Of a stretch of DNA of 64,000 bases, positions 1 to 10,125 are shown piece by piece. Origin of the DNA: Artemia franciscana (Eukaryota; Arthropoda; Branchiopoda; Anostraca; Artemiidae); the NCBI RefSeq assembly GCF_032884065.1, contig NC_088868.1, positions 3,157,043 through 3,221,042 of the forward strand, in the 5' to 3' direction. How positions within the stretch are numbered: the stretch's first letter is position 1; each line of letters starts with the position of its first letter. A program made the position numbers and the translations under genes. The notes beneath the pieces were generated by a model that was given only the letters and a program-made list of their open reading frames with translations, had not been told where the DNA came from and made no database searches.

Positions 1-710
1 TCTAGTGCCCTTTTTCAAATGACCAAAAATTTGGAGAGCAACTAGGCCCCATCCCACCCTCTTTTTACCCTAAGTCACCTGATCAAAATTTTGAAACAGC
101 CATTTTGTTTAATATATTTGAAAAATCTAATAAATATGTCTTTAAAGATGTCTTAATTGTCCAAAGTCTCTGGGGGAAGGTGTTCAATTTGTGGACTTTG
201 CCCTTTTTTATAAATAGTATAGGTAATTGCGAAGTATACAGACGTTTTCAGTTTTTTTCTGGTGGGGGGGCAGCTCGAGGAGAGGAGGTTATGTAGGGGA
301 GCTGAATTTTCGATCAAGGGGGCACTGGATTTCCAAGCATTATTAAAAAAAGAATAAGAAATTAAATGAAAAAAAAGTTTCTTCAACTCAAAGTAAGGAG
401 CAGGATTGAAACTTAAAACGAAAAGAAATTATTACATATGAGAAGGTTCACCCTTTCGTCAATACCTCGCTCTTTACGCTAAAGTTTTTTTTTTAGTACT
501 TTCAAAAGAGATATTTATTCTAATCAAACGGCCTTTGAGATTCAGGAGTCATTCTTAAAGAATTGGAACCAAATTTGAACAGCGTAAAGAGCGAGTATTG
601 ACGAGGGGGTGAACCCCTTCATATACTTAAAAATTGCTATCCGTTTTGAGCTTTAATGTTTCTTCTTACATTCAGTTGAAAAAACATGTCTTTTTTATTT
701 CATTCAATTA
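1..710 (-). mobile_element. Family A element, fragment cut by the window start
   Basis: On the minus strand this matches the body of the complete family A copy at 6762-8428: the segment reading 'ggcaactaggcccc' next to 'gatcaaaattttga', then the C-rich stretch, then a palindrome. The palindrome is degraded, with arms around 364-480 and 585-705. Its inner stem GCTCTTTACGCTAAAG pairs with a diverged partner around 580-592. There is no coding capacity; the short ORFs here are repeat sequence. The right-end hairpin of the family lies outside the window. Confidence 0.75.
364..705. repeat. Degraded palindrome of family A
   Basis: Left arm: 'aactcaaagtaaggagcagg', then 'cctcgctctttacgctaaag'. Right arm: 'gcgtaaagagcgag', then 'gaggggg', and finally 'cttacattcagttgaa'. 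The arms are inverted copies of each other with many mismatches, around a ~100-bp centre. The same structure recurs across the window with better preserved arms, which is how I recognise it. Confidence 0.7.
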
Positions 711-1062
711 AGTCCAATGTGCTATTCAATTTTATGTTTTGTAGGTTTTTATAGGTTTTATAGGTTTCTGTGATACACTTCTTTATTTATTTTTTTTGTT
801 TATGTAGGATTACCTTGCAAAGCTATCATTCCCTTGATTCTATATTTTAACCTAGAATCAATAAACACAAAATATGATGCACGAGTACTGCTGTCGGGTG
901 ATTAAACACTTTTTGAAGCAAGGTAAACTGAAGCTAGCCATAGTAATTCATGCGGACGAAAACTTATTAGGTTTGAAATTTCTTATCTTTGTCGCTTTTT
1001 CTTCTATCTATCCTCTTCAAAAGAAGAAACTCAACAAGATTTGTCTGAGCATTATCTTATAA
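711..1062. other. Unassigned AT-rich spacer
   Basis: AT-rich sequence with a short 'ataggtttt' iteration near 745-770. It lies between two family A copies. I see no protein similarity, tandem array or RNA gene. Confidence 0.5.
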
Positions 1063-1063
1063 A

Positions 1064-1098
1064 CAGTTCTTGGTAACGAGCTGTAAGTAAGGAGCGAC
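1064..1098 (-). repeat. Family A right-end hairpin and subterminal repeat
   Basis: A 20-nt stem-loop (8-bp arms, one or two mismatches, 4-nt loop) followed on the plus strand by AGTAAGGAGCGAC. The same hairpin-plus-13-mer arrangement occurs at 8391-8423, 12752-12784 and 28918-28951. Confidence 0.7.
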
Positions 1099-2340
1099 CC
1101 GGCTCAATAGTAACCGAAACTCTAAAAAACGGAATTTGATACCAATAGATATGTCAAAAGAACTAAACTTTTATGCTGATTTTAAATACATTTTGTTAAG
1201 TTTAGTCTTACCCTTCAAAGGTTACAGGCCTGAGAAATGTGCCTGATTTTCAAAAAATGGCTGAAACACCCTTATAACTCATATAATCATAATAAAATCA
1301 TACCATCAGATTCAGCGTATTAAGAGAACCCTATTGTAGAGGCTCCAAGCTCCTATCTGCAAAAATGTGGAATTTTGTACTTCATATTAGAAGAAAGATC
1401 ACGGATGCGTGTTTATTTATTTATTTTTTTTGCCCAGGGGTGATCATATCGAACCAGTGGGCCAAGACATCGGGAGAGGGCATATTCTAACGGAAATTCA
1501 AAGTTCTAGTGCCCTTTTTAAGTTACCAAAAAAATTGGAGGGCAACTAGGCCCCCTCCCACGCCATTTTTCCCCAAATTCCCCTGACCAAAAACCTGAGA
1601 TAGCTATTTTGTTCAACATCGTTGAAAGGCCTAATATTAATGTCTTTGGAGATAACATGAAACCCCAGAGCTCTTGGGAAAAGGTTTTCAAGTTAAAAAA
1701 TGTGACCATTGTTTACATATAGTATTTCTTATTCGGAAGCATGCATACATTTCTAGGGTGGGAAGGGGAGGACGATTTTTTTGGCTGGGGGACTTAGCTC
1801 GGGGAGAATTTTCCATGGAAAATGAATTTTCTAGGGGATGAACTTTTTAGGGGAAATTGTGTACTGGAAAAATTTTCCAGAATTCCTATACAAAATTTCT
1901 TTATATATCTTGCTTTCTATTTACTGGCTCAATTTCACGCTTGGACGTGTTAAGGGTAATTGTCCCAGTAAATTTTAACCAGGATCGTATTGTTCAGAGG
2001 ATGTTTCCAAGGGGGATTTCTCCGTGGAGGTAAAGCCAGATTTCCTGGCTTTATTTAAAAAATGATCAGAAATTAAATAGAAAAACAAGTTTTTTCAACT
2101 GAAATTAAGGAGCATTATTAAAACTTAAAAATAACAAGAATTATTACATATACAAGGGGGGTTGCCTCCTCCTCAACACTGCGCTCTTTATCCTAAAGTT
2201 AAAATTGTCCCAATTCTTTAAAAACGACTCCTCAAACACAAAGGGCGTTTTATTAAAACAGTAAGTAACTTTTTTACAAATGCTGAAAAACTTTAGCATG
2301 AAGAGCGGGGTGTAGAGGAGGGGGAAGACCCCCTCCTCTA
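1064..2340 (-). mobile_element. Family A element, minus orientation
   Basis: The minus strand carries the family A right end. The terminal hairpin is at 1064-1083 (read on minus CAGCTCGT, TACC, AAGAACTG). The subterminal repeat AGTAAGGAGCGAC at 1086-1098 is the complement of the family's right-end GTCGCTCCTTACT. The body follows to about 1860 (A-rich 'tttatttattt' tract, 'ccaggggtgatcatatcgaa', 'ggcaactaggccccctccca'). The far part, 1860-2060, diverges from the 6.8-kb copy but resembles the 38-kb copy. The palindrome at 2070-2335 completes it. The outer right arm of the palindrome is lost where family B sequence begins near 2341. Confidence 0.8.
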
Positions 2341-3317
2341 TGGGGGCACTGTGGGGGACTTGGGGGGGTCCGGATTTCTGGCAATTCCGCGAGATCGGTA
2401 CTTCCTGATGCAATAGGACGATGAAACTTGGCAGGCATATCAGGGACTCAAACAGACTAACTTGAGATTAGTCGTTTCCCCGATCCAACCATTGTGGGGG
2501 GAGTGGAGGGATGGGAATCCGGAAACTAGTGGCATGCATAACTTTTAAACGGGTGATTGGATTTCAATGAAACTTGGCAAGTGGAAAGAAATATCGTCTC
2601 AGATGTTCCATGTCAAGTCTGGATCTGATCCGATATTTGTGGGGGGGGGGTGGAGGCGCCCACTGGGAAACTCGTGAAATGCTTGTAGTCGAGGGATTGG
2701 ATAGGGTACGCTCCGATTCCAGTCGAACTTGATGGACGGGAACCGGAGATGTCAAAGATGTGACTTTTATTTTTTCAAGTCGTGTTCGGCCACAGTAGGG
2801 GGCCGGGAAATTGTGTGGCTCGCATATGGGTCAAATGAGTGCAGCGATTTAAATGAGACTTGGAATGTAAAGTAAGCATATGCCCTAGATGACATATTTT
2901 ACTGTCCGAACCAGATCCGACCACGGTCGGGGAGGGGGGGGATTTATTGAAAAATGCTGAGATTCGAGTGAAACTTGATAGGTGGTGAGACAAGATGCTC
3001 TAGATGATCCGTTCACGAGTGTCCGAGCCAGATTCGGCCGCGAAAGGGGCAGCTGGAAGGATGTACCGGAAACCGTGTTGCACGTCTAGGGATTAAATGA
3101 ATAGGTTTATTGTGCTGAAACTTGGAAGTTACAACAGTCATCTGCTCCAGATGATCCGAGGCAATGCCAGAAATGCACCGACTTGAGTGAAACTGCATAT
3201 TCTATTTCTAGCTCCGAACCGCATTTTTGGAGTGGCGGGTGTGGTTTGTGACGGGCTCATCTCCTTTGTTGTACTGCCTACTCGTAACAAGTGCCATATG
3301 AGCTCGTAGCTCTTGTT
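2341..3317 (+). mobile_element. Family B element, left-truncated, diverged copy
   Basis: About seven ~140-150 bp half-units, each with a 'gatgaaacttgg' type motif followed by 'gatcc', 'gatcg' or similar and a G run (2494, 2641, 2930 and others). The body is more diverged than the later B copies. The right end is intact: subterminal repeat CAAGTGCCAT at 3288-3297, hairpin GAGCT-CGT-AGCTC at 3300-3312, terminal TTGTT ending at 3317. The loop is CGT here rather than CTT, while the stem is kept. The left end is missing; the copy begins where the neighbouring family A palindrome breaks off. The ORFs on the minus strand here are repeat readings, not proteins. Confidence 0.75.
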
Positions 3318-4341
3318 CTGGTTCGTTCAGTAAGATTGGTCGACGAAACAAAATTTAAAATGTGGTAGATTTACTTACAGTCGGTTTGAAAAACGAAGCC
3401 AATCGTCGTTGCATCTTTATTTCTTCTTCTTTCCTTTGGGCTTTTATTTTCCTTTTTTTGCACCACTCGCACCGGATGAACTCATGTTTCAATAATCCGA
3501 TTTGAACTTGAACATAACTCAACACTGTTTCACGGTTCTTTATTTGATGAAGGGTAACGAGAAACTAAATACAAAACTGGAATGACACCCTGGTCTGGAT
3601 ACCCTCTTTTCCAGATGTTAGCCTACACATAAATGTGCCGACTGACGGGATTCATTAATCACTGGAGAGACTTCAATGTCACAGAAGTACTCCGAGCCCA
3701 GAAAGGACTTTACAAACCCCTGCCAAAAGGGTGACCATAAATTAATTAGGGAGAACGGCAAAAACAGGATACTTTCTTGAAATGCAATAATCGTCGAGTA
3801 TCTTGAATTTGCTATTTAGTAATAATTCACAGTAGAAATACGGTAAAAAAAAGAGAAAAAAGTAGAACAAGGACGAATAAACAAAGAATTACGTGGTTGA
3901 AATTGGGCCCCTCCAGAAATCAGGGGGGGGGGCCATGGCCCCCCCTGCCCCCCCTCCAAATGGCGCCACTGGATATCCGGTCAATATTCATCCTCCCCAT
4001 GGAGCCCCATCTCCTGAGGACAAATCTCTCAGCAGACACATGCTCCCTAGAAAATCACCCTCGCATAAAATCCGGCTAACAAAGGGAAAGAAAAACAAGT
4101 AAAAATAATGAAGAAAGATACGACTGATGAATATTATTTTCCAAAATAAAAATGGAATGCACGGTGTAAAACATTCAAAGGTGTTTATTTTAATATTGTT
4201 ATTTTTTTGTAAATTTAATGTTATCTTTTGATTTTTATTTTTGGAGGCATGTTTTGAGTTGCCAGAGAAGGATAAGAAAAAGTTTAAAGAATGTAGTTTG
4301 TAAGCTTATTTAAATAAACTTACAACTAGGGTGTAGAGATG
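3318..4341. other. Unassigned sequence with a G/C-homopolymer patch
   Basis: Mostly AT-rich with no recognised protein. At 3900-4030 there is a run of G followed by 'ccatggcccc' and C runs, ending 'aatggcgccactgg'. Its base composition differs sharply from its surroundings and it looks like an interspersed-repeat fragment of a third type. Two overlapping short proline/glycine-rich reading frames over it are composition artefacts. Confidence 0.4.
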
Positions 4342-4425
4342 GAGGCTGTGAATAGAGTGGGATGGAGGCGAAGCTTGCGTAGCTGTGGTGGTTTCAGGTG
4401 GCTTGGTGCTGTTCTGATTTGTTAG
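4342..4425 (+). pseudogene. C-terminal tail of a non-LTR retrotransposon ORF
   Basis: Twenty-seven codons plus TAG read EAVNRVGWRRSLRSCGGFRW and then LGAVLIC. The same peptide pattern, E/G-A-L/V-N/D-R...WRRS..SC....R.LGA...., recurs at 34786-34863 (with one internal TGA) and 42083-42165. Three independent copies keep the reading frame and two keep the stop, so this is a coding remnant. The position just before a 3' UTR shared at 34.9 and 41.2 kb suggests the end of an ORF2. The clade is not determinable; RTE-like is possible. Confidence 0.45.
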
Positions 4426-5640
4426 TTGTAGCAGTTATTTTTAATAAGGACTTTGGTTAATTTTAGAGCTGTTTGGTAAAAAAAAAAATCCCCAAAAAGG
4501 AACTTCAGATGTGAAAAGCTTCAGATATACGGCTTGTAGATAGTTTTCAGTCACAAGGGGTGAAATGGCATTATTTAAAATAGATGGGGATACCAGACCC
4601 AGCACATGGTAAGTACCTACTCTTGAGTTTTAGTCCAAGGCTGTTTCTCCGTGTACATGTATCATATATTACCTTCCATGAGGTATATAACAAACACTCT
4701 AAATGTGCCACTAGTTGTACATCACCTAAATATTTCAATTCAACTTTATCTTATCCCGCTATGATAAGTCAATTCCCAAAAAACACGAAGAAAAGTATAA
4801 AAGAAACAAAAAGAAAAAAATATTTGCTATAGGACGTCCTATATAATATATCCTATACAATAAGTATGTTCATAAAATATATTTATTTAAGTAGGATATA
4901 TAAGCAGAATATTTTTGCCTTGGCTACTCAATCTTTAATATGTAGGGAATTTTCCGGTGGGTAACTGTCTAAAGGGAAATTGCTCACCAGGGAATTTTCC
5001 CGGAGGAAATTACCACGGGAGAGGGGGATTTTCAGAAAGAGAATTATTTGTTGGGTAAATTTCCCGGTAAACTCCCCCAAACATCCCAACCCCAAAAACT
5101 CACATGTCCGGGTGGTTCTTTTTCAAATCAAACTTATCCTCTTATAAATAACCATCCTATTTCTTAATTCATTCAACCCTCCCTAAGAAAAATACGGGTC
5201 CGCTCCTAGAGCGTGAATGCTCAGAGCTTTAAGACCTTTCAGTAATTAGGAGCGACTTTTGGATTAAAATTCTTTGTACATACATCGTGTCTTGTAAGAG
5301 CAAGAAGGGTGCAGCAAGATCTCGAAAATTGAGTCAATTACGTGTAATTTTTTTGTAAGTCGCAATAAACGAGAATAATTTTGTCACAGAGAAAGGTGAG
5401 TCACACATACTATAGACTGCCGATAAATTGACTTGGATGCAATAATTTTAAGAATGTTTGGGTCTATTCTGTTGCATAATGAGGGATGTATAGACAATTT
5501 TATGTCAGGATTCAGGAACAGGCAGCAGAGAGGGGAGTATCGGGACAAATCTAACAATTAGACAATTATTCATTATAAATCGTTTCTCTAATCAAGTAGA
5601 TAATGAACATTCATAGCTTTTATCCATTAACGTAGCCAAG
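4426..5640. other. Unassigned AT-rich sequence
   Basis: No coding similarity. A 10-bp perfect palindrome AGGACGTCCT lies at about 4832. The patch at 4945-5090, rich in 'ggaattttcc' motifs, resembles the divergent inner part of family A copies (compare 1800-1880 and 38460-38570). I would treat it as an old family A fragment, with low certainty. Confidence 0.35.
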
Positions 5641-5649
5641 TCGAAGATA

Positions 5650-6246
5650 ATTCGTTTCAACCCTCTGAAGCGGAATATAGATATGCCTCTAGTCCCTTTC
5701 CCGATTGTGAACGAAATAAAAATCTTAGGAGTAACTTTCACTAGTGACTGTAGTTTAAGTGCCCATATTAATTTAACCGTCCACAAGGCTAATGCAAGCC
5801 TTCAGACACTTACCAAAATTAGGCGTTTTGGGTGTGATACTAAAAGCCTTCTCCATGCCTACACTTGTTAAGTTCGCCCGTTGCTCGAGTACGCGTGCCC
5901 GGTGTGGGGTCCATCTGCTATCCGCACAGCGTACCTATTACGCGACATAGAGTGCGTCCAGAAAAGAGCAACAAGGATTATACTCCGAGACCGTGGCATA
6001 CCCTACGATCAAGCCCTAGCTAAATTAAATTTATCTCCACTTAAAGTCCGGCTGGAACACCTTATTCACCAATTTAGAAAATTCATCCTAGCCAATAAGA
6101 GCCACCGATCACTACTTCCCGAACCAGCCCCTCCCAATAGCCGAACTCGATTACGAAATAAACTTGTACCCCCTAAAGTACGAACCAATCGATACGCAAA
6201 CTCATTTGTGCCTTTTTACACATCAGTTTTTAATGCTGAGTTGTAG
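5650..6246 (+). pseudogene. Non-LTR retrotransposon reverse transcriptase, C-terminal part
   Basis: A single frame, broken only by TAA at 5869-5871, encodes the end of an RT. It has EIKILGVTFTSD (thumb-proximal 'LGV.f...l' motif), then VRPLLEYACPVWGPSA, then IECVQKRATRIIL, and a basic tail ending ANSFVPFYTSVFNAEL. The RP.LEYA.P.W....... IE.VQKRA.R signature is typical of CR1/L2/Jockey-type ORF2 C-termini. The catalytic fingers/palm, including the YADD box, are absent, so this is a 5'-truncated copy. It ends exactly where the SINE begins, so its 3' UTR is missing or was interrupted. It cannot act on its own. Confidence 0.85.
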
Positions 6247-6550
6247 TGTGTGGCCGAGTGGTTAACGCGCCGAACTCACGAGCGAAGGGTCGCTGGTTCG
6301 AATCTCGGTGGTGCCGACCGTTTGGTTTTAGGACGAGGGTTAGTGGCGTTTCCCCGTAAGACAAGCCAAAAGTTTACCCAGCTTCAAATGGGTACCTAGA
6401 GAAATCTAGGGAAAAGCACGGGAAAGCGTCGGATGACTAGCCCCCAACCACGCATTGCACCCCGGCCGAGGGCGGAGAATCAGGAGATCGGCACCTGCGC
6501 TACGCGAACCCTAATCGGTTTGCATGCGAAAGTTTGCTTGTTTGCTTGCT
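6247..6550 (+). mobile_element. tRNA-derived SINE with (TTGC)n tail
   Basis: The 5' part is tRNA-like, with Pol III A box TGGCCGAGTGG at 6251-6261 and B box GGTTCGAATCT at 6295-6305. The 34-nt spacing and the 'tggtgccgacc' acceptor-like strand fit a tRNA head. A non-tRNA body follows (to about 6525) containing 'acccagcttcaaatgggtac', a central motif I associate with several invertebrate SINE families. The element ends in TTGC/TTTGC repeats to about 6550. It is not a functional tRNA gene, because the fold lacks a clean acceptor and has no terminator after it. Its promoter boxes look usable. Confidence 0.8.
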
Positions 6551-6551
6551 T

Positions 6552-6761
6552 GCGTACTTAGGTGCATTTCCTTTCCAGAGTAAACAACTTTTCAGACAAA
6601 AACAGGAAGAAAGTGTTTGAGGGGATAGCTATACGCACATACTCAATACAAAAGCAATTGTTTATGTTTACTACGTTTTGCTAAGCTAAAATGAATGACA
6701 AGATACAAACAAAAAAGACACGGAAATGAAACCAAAAGCTTAACATCTCTTGTAGAAAGAT
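6552..6761 (+). repeat. Family D repeat, left half (split by family A)
   Basis: Aligns with 15925-16128 along its length: 'cagagtaaac', 'caggaag', 'actcaa.acaaaa', 'gaatgacaagatac', 'accaaaagctta', 'agaaagat'. The matching right half lies beyond the two family A copies, at 12788-13030. The uninterrupted copy at 15.9-16.4 kb shows that the A pair was inserted into this repeat. Confidence 0.7.
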
Positions 6762-7062
6762 TAAATAAAAAAAACAAGTTTTTTTTAACTGAAAGTAAGG
6801 AGCGACATTAAAACTTATAACGAACATAAATTACCCCGTATATAAAAGGGGCTACTCCCTCTTCAACGCCTTGGTCTTTGCACTAAAGTTTGACTCTTTC
6901 TCTCAACTCCACTTTTTAAAACAGTAAAAACTTTAGCGTAAAGAGCTGGGCGTTGAAGAAGGAGCAGCCCCTTTCATATACGGGGTAATTTCTGTTCGTT
7001 TTAAGTTTTAATGTCGCTCCTTACTTTCAGTTAAAAAACTTGTTTTTTTTATTTAATTTCTG
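6762..7062. repeat. Palindrome 1 of family A (6.8-kb copy)
   Basis: Arms 6762-6888 and 6931-7062, loop about 42 nt. The inner stem CTCCCTCTTCAACGCC pairs with GGCGTTGAAGAAGGAG with a single mismatch. Arm identity is far higher than the identity to the corresponding block of other copies. Confidence 0.85.
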
Positions 7063-7339
7063 AACATTTTTTAGTTAATCCATGTTTTGATTTCGGCTCT
7101 CCGCAGATGAATAATTAAAGCGAAATTTGTATATTTATTTATTTGGCTAAATGGCTTTCCCATAGTTTTGATCGAATGCTTTTGCGAAAAAAGGAGGGGA
7201 AGGAGGCCCAGTTGCTCTACAATTTTTTGGGTACTTAAAAAGGCAACTAGAACTTTTAGTTTTTACGAACGTTTTCATTATTACAAGATATACGTAACTT
7301 ACGAATTAGCTTATGTAACAAACTTCTATGTTCGTATGT

Positions 7340-7590
7340 TTTTATTGCGTATATGAGAAGGTTCGCCCACTCGTCAATACCTTGTCAATAACTCTTTGCA
7401 TTAAAGCTTAAATTTTGTCGCCTGAATCCCAAAGGCCGTAGAATAAATAGTTGAAATTACTAAAAATCCTTTAGCGTAAAGAGTGAGGTATTAGGAGGAG
7501 GTGAACCCCTTATATGCGTAATATTTCTGTTCGTTTTAAGTTTTAATGCTACTCCATACTTCCAGTTGAAAAAAACTTTTTCATGTTTAT
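7340..7590. repeat. Palindrome 2 of family A (6.8-kb copy)
   Basis: Left arm 'cgtatatgagaaggttcgcc' with 'actctttgcattaaag'. Right arm 'tttagcgtaaagagtgag' with 'ggtgaaccccttatatgcg'. The centre is a conserved ~80-bp segment containing 'aaaggccgtagaataaatag'. The same second palindrome occurs at 9015-9255, 27855-28085, 43905-44165 and 56945-57200. Confidence 0.75.
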
Positions 7591-8390
7591 TTTCTTATTG
7601 TTTTTTTAAATAATGCTAAAAAATGCTGCCCCCCCCCCTTTATGGAAATCTTCTTCCCCCATGACAAATTCCTCCATGGAAAATTTCTCCCACATAGCCT
7701 CCTCTTCTCAACCGCCCCTCCTAACCAAAAAATTCCCCTGAAAACGTCTCTACATTTCCCAATAACCATTAATATATGCAAACACTGGTCAAAATTTACA
7801 AATTGCAGCCACTCCCACGGGGACTGTGGGGGAGTAAGTCGTCCCCAAAGACATAGTTTTAAGGTTTTTCGACTATGTTGAATAAAATGGCTATCTAAAA
7901 ATTTTGATCCGACTACTTTGGGAAAAAAATGAGCGTGGGAGGGGGCCTAGGTGCCCTCCGATTTTTTTGGTCACTGAAAAAGGGCACTAGAACTTTTCAT
8001 TTCCGTTCGAATGAGCCCTCTCGAAAAATTTTAGGACCACTGGGTCGATACGATCACCCCTGGGAAAAAGAAAAAGAAAAAAAAAAAAAAATAAACACGC
8101 ATCCGTGATTTGTCTTCTGGCAAAAAATACAAAATTCCACATTTTTGTAGATAGGATCTTGGAACTTGTACAGTAGGGTTCTCTGATACGCTGAATCTGA
8201 TGGTGTGATTTTCATTAAGATTCTATGACTTTTAGGGGGTGTTTCACCCTATTTTTTAAAATAGGGCAGATTTTCTCAGGCTCGTAACTTTTGATGGGTA
8301 AGACTTAACTTGATGAAAATGCGATTCTTTTGATGTAACTATTGGTATCAAAACTCCGTTTTTTAGAGTTTTGGTTACTATTGAGCAGGG

Positions 8391-8423
8391 TAGCTCCTTA
8401 CTACAGTTCGTTACCACGAACTG
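8391..8423 (+). repeat. Family A right-end hairpin
   Basis: Perfect 8-bp stem with a TACC loop at 8404-8423, preceded by the subterminal repeat. The next family A copy starts six bases later, so the two elements are joined end to end. Confidence 0.75.
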
Positions 8424-8436
8424 TTTGATTAAATAA

Positions 8437-8732
8437 TAAAATAAAGTTTTTTTTAACTGAAAGTAAGGAGCGACATTAAAACTTAAAATGAACAGAAATT
8501 AATTCGTATATGAAAGGGGGTGCTTCCTCATCAACGCCCCGCTCTTTGCGCTAAAGTTTGACTCTTTCTATCAACTCTACTTTTTAAAACAGTAAAAAAT
8601 TTTAGCGTAAAGAGCGGGGCGTTGATGAGGAAGCAGCCCCTATTCATATACGAAGTAATTTCTGTTCGTTTTAAGCTTTAATGTCGCTCCTTACTTTCAG
8701 CTAAAAAAAACTTAATTTTTTTTTTAATTTCT
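8437..8732. repeat. Palindrome 1 of family A (8.4-kb copy)
   Basis: Arms 8437-8556 and 8601-8732. The inner stem TTCCTCATCAACGCCCCG pairs perfectly with CGGGGCGTTGATGAGGAA. An isolated right arm of this same stem type occurs at 27440-27535. Confidence 0.85.
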
Positions 8733-9686
8733 GAACCTTTTTGAATCAATGCACGTTTGGATTTTGGCTCTTCGCAGATAAATAATTAAAACGAAATTTG
8801 CATATTTATTTTTTTGGCTAAATGGCTTTCTCAGAGTTTTGATTGAATGATTTTGAGAAAAAAGAGCAGGGGAGGAGGCCTAGTTCCCCTCCGATTTCCT
8901 GGATACTTAAAAAAGGCAACTAGAACTTTTAATGTTTTACGAACGTTTTTATTAGTAAAAGATATACGTAACTTACAAATTAATTTACGTAACAAACTTC
9001 TGTATTCTTTTGTTTTTATTACGTATATGAGGGAGTTCACCCCTCTTCAGTACTTCGCTCTTTACACTAAAGCTTAAATTTTGTCCCAATTCCTTAAGAA
9101 TGACCCCTGAATCACAAAAGCCGTAGAATAAATAGTTGAAATTACTAAAATACTTTAGCGTAAAGAGCGAGGCATTAGGAGGAGGTGAACACCTCATATG
9201 CATAATAATATCTTTTCGTTTTAAGTTTTAATGCTGCTCCTTATTTCCAGTTGAAAAACTTTTTCATATTTTTTTTTTTATTTTTTTTTTAGATAATGTT
9301 AAAAAATCCTGCGCTCCTTTATGGACATTTTCTTCCCCAATCATAAATTCCTCGATGAAAAGTTTTCCCAACATATCCCCATCTTCTCAGCCCCTCCCCC
9401 CAACCAAACAATCCCCCTGAAAATGTCTGTACACTTCCCCATAACCATTACTATATGTAATCACTGGTCAAAGTTTGTAACTTGTAGCCCCTACCACGGG
9501 GACGGTGGGGGAGTAAATCGTCCCCAAAGACATAGTTATAAGGTTTTTCGACTATGTTGAATAAAATGGCTATCTCAGAATTTGATCCGGTGACTTTGGG
9601 GAAAAATGAGCGTGGGAGGGAGCCTAGGTGCCCTCCAATTTTTTGGGTCACTTAAAAAAGGGCACTAGAACTTTTCATTTCCGTTT

Positions 9687-9718
9687 ACAACTGAATTTAC
9701 CGCAGGTAATTCAGTTGT
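9687..9718. repeat. Hairpin at the 5' junction of the non-LTR element
   Basis: ACAACTGAATTTAC (9687-9700), loop of about 5 nt, then GTAATTCAGTTGT (9706-9718). This gives a 13-bp stem with one bulged T. It sits exactly at the family A/retrotransposon boundary. Confidence 0.7.
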
Positions 9719-10125
9719 TATTTCATAATATTTGCTATGGCTCAACTTGACCTAGATTCAGAGTGAATATATTCTTTTTTTTAGATTTTAAACCTGCATT
9801 AAATTAGTGGCTTATACTCGGATTATTTGAGCGACCATAGATAATTTTTGAATTCATATAATTAAGAAGAGTACTGGGAACAAGCAGAAGGGGGGAAGGA
9901 GCCTCCCGCAAGCGACGTATTGTACCTGCCGGTATTAAGTTACCCGTAAATTGCGGGGAATAGTTGAGGGGGTCCTTACACTTCCCTTGTTCCCAGGTTC
10001 TTTCATTCATTGTGAATCATCCCTGTGAGATAATTTATTCTGAATTAACTGACGCTTGATTATGAGCTTGGCTCACCCCTGCAATAATTTTCGGACTGGT
10101 TACTGCGGGCTGATTAGCAACGAAA

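Larger units (their letters stand above)
6762..8428 (+). mobile_element. Family A element, complete copy
   Basis: This is the reference copy of the family and has no protein-coding content. In order it holds: an A/T-rich left end; subterminal 13-mer AGTAAGGAGCGAC at 6794-6806; palindrome 1 (6762-7062); a ~280-bp spacer; palindrome 2 (about 7340-7590); a C-rich segment (7620-7700); a conserved body with 'gggggcctaggtgccctcc' near 7940; an A-rich tract followed by 'ataaacacgcatccgtgat'; and the right end. The right end has the 13-mer complement with one mismatch (tagctccttact, 8391-8402) and hairpin CAGTTCGT-TACC-ACGAACTG at 8404-8423. Subterminal inverted repeats plus a 3' hairpin a few bases from the end are the pattern of Helentron/DINE-type non-autonomous rolling-circle elements. 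That assignment is inference. Confidence 0.85.

Noticed and set aside
3893-4102. Proline/glycine-rich peptide MVEIGPLQKSGGGAMAPPAP
   Set aside because: Two overlapping frames over the same G and C homopolymer runs are both open, which is a composition effect. No supporting start context or homologue is visible.
6240-6320. A functional tRNA gene
   Set aside because: A and B boxes are good, but the acceptor stem does not close properly, there is no Pol III terminator after the head, and a SINE body with a TTGC tail follows.
6762-7062. CRISPR-like or microRNA-precursor interpretation of the palindromes
   Set aside because: There are no regularly spaced identical repeats with unique spacers. 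The stems are ~100 bp long and always part of the larger family A element, so a transposon palindrome is the simpler reading.
8429-8735. A family A TIR transposon (MITE) based on the 13-bp inverted repeats
   Set aside because: The 13-mers are subterminal rather than terminal, the right end carries an extra hairpin, and the comparison with family D does not require a fixed target duplication. I kept the rolling-circle-like interpretation, but a MITE origin is not fully excluded.
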